NCBI GenBank assembly: GCA_020024105.1 | Contig: JAHHUH010000004.1 | Coordinates: 27,555 to 91,554, forward strand | Length of the DNA: 64,000 bases | Direction: 5' to 3' | DNA from: Phascolarctobacterium sp. | Lineage (GTDB): Bacteria > Bacillota > Negativicutes > Acidaminococcales > Acidaminococcaceae | Part shown: one piece after another, positions 16,541 through 24,413 of the stretch | Layout of the letters: every line of letters starts with the position of its first letter | How positions within the stretch are numbered: the stretch's first letter is position 1 | The notes under the pieces: model-generated | Database searches by the model: none | The model's input: only the letters and a program-made list of their open reading frames with translations | Told to the model about the DNA's origin: nothing | Made by a program: the position numbers and the translations under genes

Positions 16541-17941
16541 ATGCTAACCTATGATTTAAATAAGAGGGGAAGTATTCCTCTTTATGATTATCTTTACCAA
16601 TGCATCAAGCAGGATATTATTCAGGGAAAACTACAGGCAGGTGAAAGACTGCCCTCCAAGAGAACCCTGGCCCGGCATTTAAGTGTAGGTGTAATTACAG
16701 TCGCCAATGCCTATGCTCAGCTTTTGACGGAGGGCTATGTGGAAGCAAAAGAAAAAAAGGGATATTTTGTGCGAAGTATTGGCGATTATCGGGTCAAAAA
16801 GGAGTTGCCTCTGCCCCAGTTGCAAGAACCGGAGGAAAAAGAATTTTTTGTAGATTTTAAGGCTAATCGGATCAGTCTGCAAAATTTTCCCATCGCTACA
16901 TGGAATCGTCTGATGCGGGAAATGCTTTCCCTGCAAAATGAAGCGCTTCTGAAAACAGTACCATATAACGGATTATATGAATTGCGCAAGGCTATTGCGG
17001 ATTATTTGGCTACCAATAGGGCCATGGCCGTCCAGCCATCCCAGATTATTATTGGTGCAGGAACAGAATATCTTTATGGTCGTATGATGCAGATGTTTGG
17101 ACGGGAAACCACTTTTGCCATAGAGGACCCGGGCTACAAGCGATTGGGTGCTATTTCTGCTAGTTTTGGCAATCCCTGGAAGTACATTCCCATTGATAAT
17201 TCCGGTATGGAGGTGGAGGCGCTGGAGGCTAGTGGCGCACAAATAGTACATCTATCACCAGCTAATCATTTCCCTACGGGTATTGTTATGCCCATCAAAA
17301 GGAGATTGGAGCTTTTTGCCTGGGTAAATCGAAAGGCAGGCCGCTACATTATTGAAGATGATTACGATAGTGAATTTCGTTATACAGGACGTTTTATACC
17401 ACCACTCTATGCACAGGATACGAGGAATAAGGTTATCTATATGAATACCTTTAGTAAAAGTCTGGTGCCCTCCCTAAGAATTAGTTACATGGTCCTGCCA
17501 CCACAATTACTGCAGCGTTATGAGGAAACCATGAGCTTTTATTCATGTACGGTTTCCAGCTTTGAGCAGTATACCTTGGCTAGTTTTATCGCTAAGGGAT
17601 ACTTTGAACGGCATGTTAACCGCATGAAAAAATATTATCGAGAGCAGCGGGCTCTAATCTTACAAGCATTAAAGCAGTCACCATTGTCCCGAATCTCTCA
17701 TATCAAAGAGCGTAACGCTGGAACTCATTTCCTTTTAAAAGTGGATACGGTTCTTTCTGAGGCAGAGGTGAAGCAGGCCGCTTTGGCTGCTGATATGAGC
17801 ATAGCCTGCTTTTCTGATTATAGCAGTCAGCCTGCCGACCGTTCAGGTTGTACGTTAGTTATAAATTATGCAGGTATAGCTAGAGATAAGCTGGCTCAGG
17901 TGATGACCAGACTAGCAGCTATTTTCCCAGAATGTAATTAA
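16541..17941 (+). CDS. MocR/PdxR-type regulator (GntR HTH + aminotransferase-like domain)
   Basis: A 466-residue protein. Residues about 1-75 are a GntR winged helix (IPLYDYLYQCIKQDIIQG, LPSKRTLARHLSVG). The rest has the fold-type I aminotransferase layout with VPYNGLYELRKAIADYL, IEDDYDSEFRY and the PLP-binding Lys in NTFSKSLVPSLR. MocR proteins sense PLP or an amino-group ligand and act on a neighbouring, usually divergent, promoter; the divergent gene here is the aldehyde dehydrogenase. The start at 16541 is chosen because GGAGG lies 6 bases upstream, inside an apparent earlier ATG (16529). The ligand is unknown. Confidence 0.9.
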   Translation: MLTYDLNKRGSIPLYDYLYQCIKQDIIQGKLQAGERLPSKRTLARHLSVGVITVANAYAQLLTEGYVEAKEKKGYFVRSIGDYRVKKELPLPQLQEPEEKEFFVDFKANRISLQNFPIATWNRLMREMLSLQNEALLKTVPYNGLYELRKAIADYLATNRAMAVQPSQIIIGAGTEYLYGRMMQMFGRETTFAIEDPGYKRLGAISASFGNPWKYIPIDNSGMEVEALEASGAQIVHLSPANHFPTGIVMPIKRRLELFAWVNRKAGRYIIEDDYDSEFRYTGRFIPPLYAQDTRNKVIYMNTFSKSLVPSLRISYMVLPPQLLQRYEETMSFYSCTVSSFEQYTLASFIAKGYFERHVNRMKKYYREQRALILQALKQSPLSRISHIKERNAGTHFLLKVDTVLSEAEVKQAALAADMSIACFSDYSSQPADRSGCTLVINYAGIARDKLAQVMTRLAAIFPECN

Positions 17942-18090
17942 TATTTTGGTTAGATAGGACTCTAGAAATAAAGGGAAAACTGCTATGTATAGAGAATTAT
18001 AAACATGAGTATCAAGACAGTGGATAAGGAAGCTGTCGAAGGCTTCAGAAAAGCTTAAGCATGTGATATAAATAGCAGTAAGCAGTGAAT

Positions 18091-18107
18091 GCAGTTAAGT
18101 TAACTGC
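18091..18107. promoter_or_regulatory. Perfect palindrome upstream of adenylate-forming gene
   Basis: GCAGTTAA-G-TTAACTGC has perfect 8-bp arms about the central G. It is preceded by two further GCAGT copies at 18074 and 18082 and lies 36 bases before the next start codon. It looks like an operator; no regulator is identified. Confidence 0.45.
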
Positions 18108-18142
18108 TGACTATAAAAATAACAAAGGAAGAAGGGGTAAGT

Positions 18143-19240
18143 ATGAAGGACGTTTTTCAACAGCTGAAGGAAGAAGTAGCATGGTCCGGTCTGGTACCGA
18201 CTATGGAGAAGATGCCCAGGAGAACCTTACAGGATAAATGTATCGGTGGACCTACGGCAGCCCATGTTATTGAGGAAATTCATACTCCGCTTAATTTTGC
18301 CTATATGACCTTTACTACCGGCTCCTCGGCTTTTCAGAATATCGTTGGTATTACCCATCAGGAGCTGGAGGACCGCAAACAGGCGGCTATGAAGATTTTC
18401 CAGATGGCGGATGTACCCAAGGGAGCGAGAGTTTTGGTAACCTATCCACCATTAGTGAATGTTTTTTCAGCAGCTGCTTTTAAGGAGCAGGAGCTGGATT
18501 GTCATTTCCTGGTACGTTCTAATAAGGAAGCCTTTATTTCGGCACTGCACGAGGTTCAGCCACAGGTAGTTGTTGGTGAATCTACTTTTATTAAGAAGAC
18601 GCTCCATGAGGCTAAGAAAATGGGACTGGCAGCAGGAATGCCCAAGGGCGTTAAGCTGTTGACAGCAGGAACCCCTTTGGATTTAGATTTATTACCCATA
18701 GCTGAAGAGGTTTTGCAGGGTAAGGTTCATGATTTATTTGGTTGTCAGGAATTTGGCTGGATTTGTATTGACGGTATTCCGGTACGCGAGGACATATCCT
18801 TAGTGCAGGCACCTAAAACCGCAAGAAAGGATTATTTTGAGGTTGTAGTAGGCGGACTGCCGACGGGGGATACCTTCCCTGTTTTAGAAAGCGGTCATAT
18901 TTGCGATTTTAGAGGTAAAATCCTTACCTATCAGAGGGAACGTAGTTATCCAGAATATGAGGTTGTCGTCAAGGCAACTACTTTGGCTTCTAAGGAAACT
19001 ATTGGTAGGGTAGCGAGGACGATTCTGCGTATTAAGGGCCGCATTGTGAAGGTTAGTCCGGACGTGGTTTTAGATGCGGATCATACTGTGTTGGAGCTGG
19101 TGCCAGACTATTTAACCGGGCTTCCTCGTGAGGGACAGGTCATTGAAGGAAAGACCAAGCTTTTTGATGATTTAGTAGAGGCACAGCTTGACTATCAGGA
19201 ACGGCGTAAGGAAGATTCTACCTGGGTAAAACGTAGATAG
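18143..19240 (+). CDS. PaaK/F390-synthetase-like adenylate-forming family protein
   Basis: A 365-residue protein, shorter than phenylacetate-CoA ligase (about 430). TFTTGSSAFQNIVGIT resembles the nucleotide-binding TSGTTG-type loop of adenylate-forming enzymes. LFGCQEFGWICIDG resembles the following ExxG region, and the C-terminus carries small basic motifs. No carrier-protein domain is seen. It may activate an aromatic or fatty acid, or be a catalytically altered relative; the glycine loop is not canonical. AAGGAAGAAGGGG precedes the ATG and a terminator follows, so it is monocistronic. The assignment is by resemblance of the core motif only. Confidence 0.55.
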   Translation: MKDVFQQLKEEVAWSGLVPTMEKMPRRTLQDKCIGGPTAAHVIEEIHTPLNFAYMTFTTGSSAFQNIVGITHQELEDRKQAAMKIFQMADVPKGARVLVTYPPLVNVFSAAAFKEQELDCHFLVRSNKEAFISALHEVQPQVVVGESTFIKKTLHEAKKMGLAAGMPKGVKLLTAGTPLDLDLLPIAEEVLQGKVHDLFGCQEFGWICIDGIPVREDISLVQAPKTARKDYFEVVVGGLPTGDTFPVLESGHICDFRGKILTYQRERSYPEYEVVVKATTLASKETIGRVARTILRIKGRIVKVSPDVVLDADHTVLELVPDYLTGLPREGQVIEGKTKLFDDLVEAQLDYQERRKEDSTWVKRR

Positions 19241-19257
19241 CTAATAGCTTAAAATGG

Positions 19258-19289
19258 CGAGTGATGGTGGTTCCGTCACTCGTTTTTTT
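19258..19289 (+). terminator. Intrinsic terminator of the adenylate-forming gene
   Basis: CGAGTGATG / CGTCACTCG (one G-U) with a 7-base loop is followed by seven T, 18 bases after the stop. Confidence 0.93.
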
Positions 19290-19294
19290 ATACG

Positions 19295-19323
19295 AAAAAA
19301 CAGCAGCACTTAAGTGCTGCTGT
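19295..19323 (-). terminator. Minus-strand terminator of the MATE/ktr region
   Basis: A 24-bp perfect palindrome (arms ACAGCAGCACTT / AAGTGCTGCTGT) has six A on its left, which read as a T tract leftward. It sits 36 bases beyond the MATE stop. Confidence 0.85.
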
Positions 19324-19359
19324 AGCAGGGGTGAGGCAAAAAATTCTAGCACCAGGGGC

Positions 19360-20727
19360 TTATAAATGTTTTAGGAAAAGATAGCTTAATAAAATAGTTA
19401 CCAGAAAGGCAATGATATCTGATATGGGGGCGGCATAGAGAATGCCGTCCAGACCCCAATAATGAGGTAGGAGTAAGACTAGTGGCAGGAAGCAGATGAT
19501 ATCTCTGATGACGCCTGCTAACAGGGCATAGAGGGGATGACCGGCTGCCTGAAAGAAAATGGCACTGGTCTTTACCCAACAGGTAAGCAGTACGCAGGCC
19601 AGGTAAATGGTAAAGACTTTTCCTGCAAAAAGCCAGTAATCCTGGGGATTTGGAATGTTGGTAGGAATACCGAAGCAACCGATAATCCATTGAGGAGCCA
19701 GCTGGAAGCAGAGTGTAAAGCTACAGCCGATGGCAATGGTTATTAGATTAATGTAGGCGTAAAGCTGCTTGACCCTATTATAGAGGGCAGCTCCCATATT
19801 ATAGCTGATAATGGGTTGGTAGCCGTAGACTATACCGGCAACAATTTCTATGGCAATGGTCAATACCTTAATAGCAATACTGATGACCGCAATGGGTATA
19901 TCTGCTCCGTATTAGGAGAGATTACCATGGTAGACTAACGCATAGTTGGTGATGACGGTTACCAGCAGAAGGGTCAGCTGGGTTACGAAGGTAGGGAGTC
20001 CTAGCTGGAGGACGTTACCCAAAATTTGCCAATCGGGATAGAAATCTGTCGGCTGTAATTTAAAAGTGCGGGGATGGTATAGGATAATAATGATACAGGA
20101 GGCCAGCTGTCTCAGGCCCGTGGCTAGAGCTGCACCCGTCATGCCCAAGTGAAAAACAAAAATAAAAAGCGGATCCAAAATAATATTGGTCAGGGCACCT
20201 GCTAAAAGCGCCCACATGGAGGCTTCGGGACTACCTTCGGCACCTAGGATACTGGTGGACATATTGGAAAACATCAGAGCGGGGAAAAAGAGTAGGACGA
20301 TGTTTAAATAGCTTAAGGCATAAGCTAAATTGTTGGGAGAGGCGCCAAAGAGAGTTAGTAAAAAGCTGCGGTAGGGATGGATGAGCAGCATAAAAAGTAA
20401 GCTTATTACTAGAGTGAGCGTACTGCAGGTACCAACAGCCTTAGGAATAGTAGTCCAATTTTGACGACCCTGACAGAGGTTGAGGTAAGTAGCACAGCCG
20501 TTGCTGATGCACCAGGCACAGGCCTGAGCTAAAATAAAAATAGGAAATACGACGCCGGTTGCCGCATTTCCTAAGGTACTTAATTCGCTATTACCGATGA
20601 AAATCTGGTCCACCAGATTGTAGAGGGCCCCAATTAACAGGGAGACCATACAGAGCAGGGAGAATTTCACCATAAGACGAGTAATTTTTTCCTGTGCTAA
20701 ATATTTATTGGAGTTTAAAGTGGACAT
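19360..20727 (-). pseudogene. MATE-family efflux transporter with internal stop
   Basis: From 20727 the minus strand encodes MATE features: LYNLVDQIFIGN, GNAATGVVFPIFI and GAEGSPEASMW. After 271 residues a TAA (19914-19912) interrupts at HGNLS-stop-YGADIPIAV. The same frame then continues without shift to 19360 through YGYQPIISYNMGAALYNR. The sum, about 455 residues, is the normal size for this drug/sodium or drug/proton antiporter family, so a single nonsense change is the only visible lesion. No Shine-Dalgarno sequence is evident before the ATG, a further sign of neglect. The neighbouring ktrA gene ends 17 bases upstream on the same strand. Confidence 0.87.
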
Positions 20728-20744
20728 AAATCGTATAAGGGAAA

Positions 20745-21407
20745 TTATAAATTAATGTCCAACATCTTTAACCCTGTGTGAGTGCCGATGATAATGATTT
20801 CATCATTTTCCTGGAGAATTTCGTGGGCATTAGGGTTGACGATGGTTTGACCGGCACGTTTAATGGCAACAATGTTGATATTGTATTTTCTGCGTAAATC
20901 AGCTTCAATCAGGTTCAGACCTACCAGCTGCTCAGGGAGCTGGATACTAATGACGCTAATATCATTGGAAAGCTCAATATAGTCCACGATATTACCGGAT
21001 ACCAGGTTATGAGCTACACGCTTGCCCATATCCTTTTCGGAAAAGATAATTTTGTCGGCACCAATCTTGCGGAGCATCGTGCCGTGAATCTCATTGAGAG
21101 CCTTGGCCACTACATTAGTAACGCCCATTTCCTTTAAAAGCAGTGTACACATCATATTGCTTTCCAGGTCACCAATAGCTACGACGGCTACGTCAATATC
21201 ATCTACGGCCAGGGAGCGTAAAGTCTGCTCGTCGGCCGCATCGCCACAGACTACGTAAGGAAGGACTGTACTCAGATCCTGTACTAATTTACTGTTTTCG
21301 TCAATGGCCAGTACGTCGTAGCCCATCTCCACTAAGGTGGTAGCTACACTGGTACCAAAGAGGCCTAAGCCTGCTACTAAAAATTGTTTTCTTTTATTGC
21401 CTCGCAT
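20745..21407 (-). CDS. ktrA: Potassium uptake regulatory subunit KtrA/TrkA (RCK protein)
   Basis: A 220-residue cytosolic protein. The N-terminal RCK_N Rossmann fold has VAGLGLFGTSVATTL (about 11-25) with Asp in AIDEN binding the ribose, and GDAADEQTL. From about residue 135 an RCK_C domain (VDYIELSNDISVISIQL through DEIIIIGTHTGLKML) follows. One RCK unit of this length gates a KtrB-type membrane channel in response to ATP/ADP or NAD(H). It follows ktrB on the same strand by 15 bases, so the two form an operon. Confidence 0.93.
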   Translation of the reverse strand: MRGNKRKQFLVAGLGLFGTSVATTLVEMGYDVLAIDENSKLVQDLSTVLPYVVCGDAADEQTLRSLAVDDIDVAVVAIGDLESNMMCTLLLKEMGVTNVVAKALNEIHGTMLRKIGADKIIFSEKDMGKRVAHNLVSGNIVDYIELSNDISVISIQLPEQLVGLNLIEADLRRKYNINIVAIKRAGQTIVNPNAHEILQENDEIIIIGTHTGLKMLDINL

Positions 21408-21422
21408 ATATTTACACCAACC

Positions 21423-22772
21423 TTATCCGATAATTATATTTTCTGCAGGGTAACGAATTTTATCTAATTTACGATTAAAGAAAGATAAGCCAAAGGTCAA
21501 AATACCTACTCTGCCGATATACATAGTAGCTATTAAAATCAATTTACACCAGACGTTCCATTCACTGGTAATACCGATACCCAGACCTACTGTACCAAAG
21601 GCTGAGAATAGTTCAAAAAGAATGAACTGGAAGCTGCTGTTGCCTGTATCAAGAGCTAGTAGAAGGAAGAAAGAAATGGCTAGCCAAAGCGTGGTTAAAA
21701 TAAAGATACTATTGGCCTTAGCTATAGTACTATCGTCAATGCGACGACGGAAGAGGACTACCTCCTGCTTATTTCTCAACTGTGCCAATGTGGAACAGAT
21801 TAATACGGCAAAGGTAGTTGTTTTGATACCACCACCGGTGGAGGTGGGAGATGCACCAATATACATGATAATAATCAAGAGGAAAAGTGAAGGACCGGTC
21901 AGATCAGCCAGGCTAATAGTATTAAAGCCTGCTGTACGGGCACTGACGGACTGGAAGAGGGAGGTCAACCATTGACTATCCGTTGGCAGCTGGCCTAGTG
22001 TCAGGGGGTTATTATGCTCTAGGCACCAGAGACCAATGGTACCACTAAAAATCAGTAGAGTATTAACGATGAGTACTATTTTGGTATGTAGGGAGTATTT
22101 TTTCCAGCTCTTTTGGTGGTGGACATCGTCAATTACGGTAAAGCCGATACCACCTAGGATAATAAGGGCCATGATGCAGAAATTGATAAAATAGTCCTGT
22201 TGGTAATTAACCAGGCTAGTATAATCGCCCAACAGGTCAAATCCGGCGTTACAAAAGGCGGAAATGGCATGCCAGTAGCCTAGATAGAAGGCACGGGGTC
22301 CCATTTCATCATAAAAATAAAAGGATAATAGAGTACCAAAAAAACCTTCAATAATAAAAGTATATTTGATAATATTAACGGTCATTTTAAGAATGCCGGA
22401 GGGCCCATTCTGGTTGAGGGATTCACTAATTAATAAGCGCTCTCCCAAATTAATTTTTTTACCCAGTCCGATAGTACATAGGGTAGTGACGGTCATGATA
22501 CCTAAGCCGCCTACCTGGATAAGTAGGATGAGAACCAGCTGACCGAAAATGCTTAAATCCTTTCCTGTATCCCATATTGCTAAACCGGTAACGCAGGAAG
22601 CGGAGGTAGCTGTAAAAAGGGCATCAATAAAGGGATGCCATTGCCCATTAGTATGAGAAATGGGTAAGGTTAATAAACAGGCTCCCGCAAGAATTAAGAG
22701 GAGGAAGCTTAGGGAAACTAGCAGGCTTTTATTCATTTTAAAAAGTAATCTATGAATCTTTTCGCTTAACAA
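21423..22772 (-). CDS. ktrB: Potassium uptake channel subunit KtrB/TrkH
   Basis: A 449-residue membrane protein with the repeated membrane-pore-membrane layout of Trk/Ktr/HKT proteins. The four selectivity segments are recognisable: TSASCVTGL, AFCNAGFDL, ARTAGFN and FGTVGLGIG. Together with KtrA it imports K+, usually driven by Na+ in Ktr systems. The start appears to be TTG at 22772, because GGAG lies 8 bases before it while the first in-frame ATG (22736) has no ribosome site. Intact, unlike both flanking transporter genes. Confidence 0.92.
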   Translation of the reverse strand: MLSEKIHRLLFKMNKSLLVSLSFLLLILAGACLLTLPISHTNGQWHPFIDALFTATSASCVTGLAIWDTGKDLSIFGQLVLILLIQVGGLGIMTVTTLCTIGLGKKINLGERLLISESLNQNGPSGILKMTVNIIKYTFIIEGFFGTLLSFYFYDEMGPRAFYLGYWHAISAFCNAGFDLLGDYTSLVNYQQDYFINFCIMALIILGGIGFTVIDDVHHQKSWKKYSLHTKIVLIVNTLLIFSGTIGLWCLEHNNPLTLGQLPTDSQWLTSLFQSVSARTAGFNTISLADLTGPSLFLLIIIMYIGASPTSTGGGIKTTTFAVLICSTLAQLRNKQEVVLFRRRIDDSTIAKANSIFILTTLWLAISFFLLLALDTGNSSFQFILFELFSAFGTVGLGIGITSEWNVWCKLILIATMYIGRVGILTFGLSFFNRKLDKIRYPAENIIIG

Positions 22773-22871
22773 TGTAAGGGCTCCTTTATAAGATACTCTA
22801 TTCAGTATACGGTGAAAAACAATATTTTACAAATTAATATATTTATTTTATTATAAAAAACTGAATTTGCC

Positions 22872-23926
22872 TTAAGTAAAATGTAGGTGATTATGACTTC
22901 CTGATAATTCCTCATGCCGATGGCTGTGAACATCTGCATTGCCATTATGAATATGCTGATGGGAATGTTGATGATTAAGGGGAGGGGTATGCAACAGATT
23001 GCCGTGACGATGAGCATGAGTGTGAATGTGGGTATGGAGATGGGTGTGCTGTAGCTCAATGGTGTCCATCACCATAAAATAGGTACTAATGAGTATTAGT
23101 ACTAGACCAATATAAAAAAGGTAGGAGGGCTGCTCGCCCAGCAAAAGTAAACTGAAGGCCACCCCTAAAAATGGTGCAATGGAGTAGTAGGCACTGGTTT
23201 TAGCGGCACCTAAATCCTTTTGAGCTAAGATGTAAAAATTAATACTCATCCCGTAGGCCACAAAGCCTAGTAACAAGATGGCGGCAATCCAGTAAGGCTG
23301 CGGTAGCTGCTCGCCGATGAAGAGGGCGATGAGCAGGCTGCCCGTGCCGGAGCAGCAGCCCTTGATAATAACAATTTCTTCCGAGCTTTTGTTACTGAGC
23401 ATTTTGGTGGATTTATTTTCAAAGCCCCAGCAAATACAGGCTCCTAAGACAAGGAGGGAGCCATGGTTAAAAACAAAGGCTTCGCTACCATTAAAGCTGA
23501 GGATGATACTAGCAATGGTTACCAGGATAATGGCCAGCCAAAGGCGTCTGGAGATAACTTCTTTAAAGATTAGAAGCGCAATAAGGGAGGTAGCTAAAAT
23601 TTCAAAATTATTTAACAGGGAAACGTTGGCTGAATTGGTCTGACTGATACCCAGCATCAGCAGAATGGAGCGGCAATATCCAAAATAATCATAGCTAGGG
23701 TATAAGGAAGCTCCTTTCTAGTTAGGGAGCCTGCCTTTTGCGGTTTGCCTAGCAGTTTCTTTACCAAACGATAGATAATCATGCCTAGACCAGCTCCCAA
23801 ATAAAGAAAAGCCGCCATCATAGTAGGTTCAGCGTGTTCTAATAATAATTTTGAGAGTGGAATATTAATAGCATAGAGAGCTGTCGCTAAAATGGCACAG
23901 CCGGTGGCAAGGCTCTTAGTGTTCAT
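22872..23926 (-). pseudogene. EamA/DMT-family transporter, frameshifted, with His-rich tail
   Basis: The frame opens at ATG 23926 with GGAAAGGAAG upstream and encodes the first EamA repeat. At LDIAAP the sequence lacks one base: CCA-TTC-TGC-TGA would read CCA-ATT-CTG-CTG-ATG with one A restored, giving APILLMLGISQTNSANVSLL in the other frame, which then runs to 22872. After the last helix a hydrophilic tail of 58 residues holds 20 histidines in HTH and HSH patterns, a likely metal-binding segment. DMT proteins export metabolites or drugs; a His-rich tail suggests a metal link. One deletion at about 23670 is the only lesion, so sequencing error or a very recent mutation are both possible. Confidence 0.85.
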
Positions 23927-24013
23927 AAGAATACTTCCTTTCCCGTTAATTGGGCGTAGTGAAATTGGCTCAGGACCCACAATAACGTTTTCAGTAAATT
24001 TATTATAGACCAT

Positions 24014-24404
24014 GTAATAAATAAGTGCAATTTGACGGGAGCTTTCTTAAAAGTTCTCAATGAAAAGTAAAATTGGACCTAAAAAATAAAACAAAGAATA
24101 TTATGTCTATAAAATGAAATAATTGAAAAATGTTTGTGACAATAATTACTAAAAAAGCTCTTTGTTGCCTAAACACTGGTAATAAGCACTGATAAGTCCT
24201 AAGATAATTCTAAAATGGGATTTTTATGGATGTTTCTTCTTGCAAATATCCTAGTATCGTAGGAGGAATTAGAGAGATTGAAGCGAAAGCTATGATATAG
24301 GAGACTTTGAAAAAAGTCTTTTTTAGCTTGTAATGCGGTTATTTTGAAGTGTAAAAGCCAAGAAGCTGCTGAAGCTGATAGAGGGTTAAAGCATCTGAGG
24401 AGCG
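24014..24404. other. Intergenic region with possible transcribed leader
   Basis: About 390 bases between divergent genes (EamA left, activase right) hold no convincing gene. The sequence is A+T-rich and contains CACTGGTAA/CACTGATAA as a 13-base direct repeat near 24174, a small TCCTA/TAGGA hairpin near 24251, and the terminator-like hairpin listed next. Confidence 0.4.
24302..24324 (+). terminator. Terminator-like hairpin upstream of the activase gene
   Basis: A 7-bp stem AGACTTT / AAAGTCT with the tetraloop GAAA is followed at once by TTTTT. No rightward gene lies upstream within 5 kb, so it may end a short RNA or act as an attenuator of the gene starting about 90 bases later. Confidence 0.55.
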
Positions 24405-24413
24405 GTGAGAAAT

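Noticed and set aside
1755-19914. Reassigned TAA codon explaining the three internal stops
   Set aside because: Many intact genes here end in TAA, and these stops occur only in genes with other signs of decay.
22905-23055. CAT/ATG-rich tract as a DNA repeat or CRISPR-like array
   Set aside because: It is the coding sequence of the His-rich tail; there is no regular repeat-spacer pattern.
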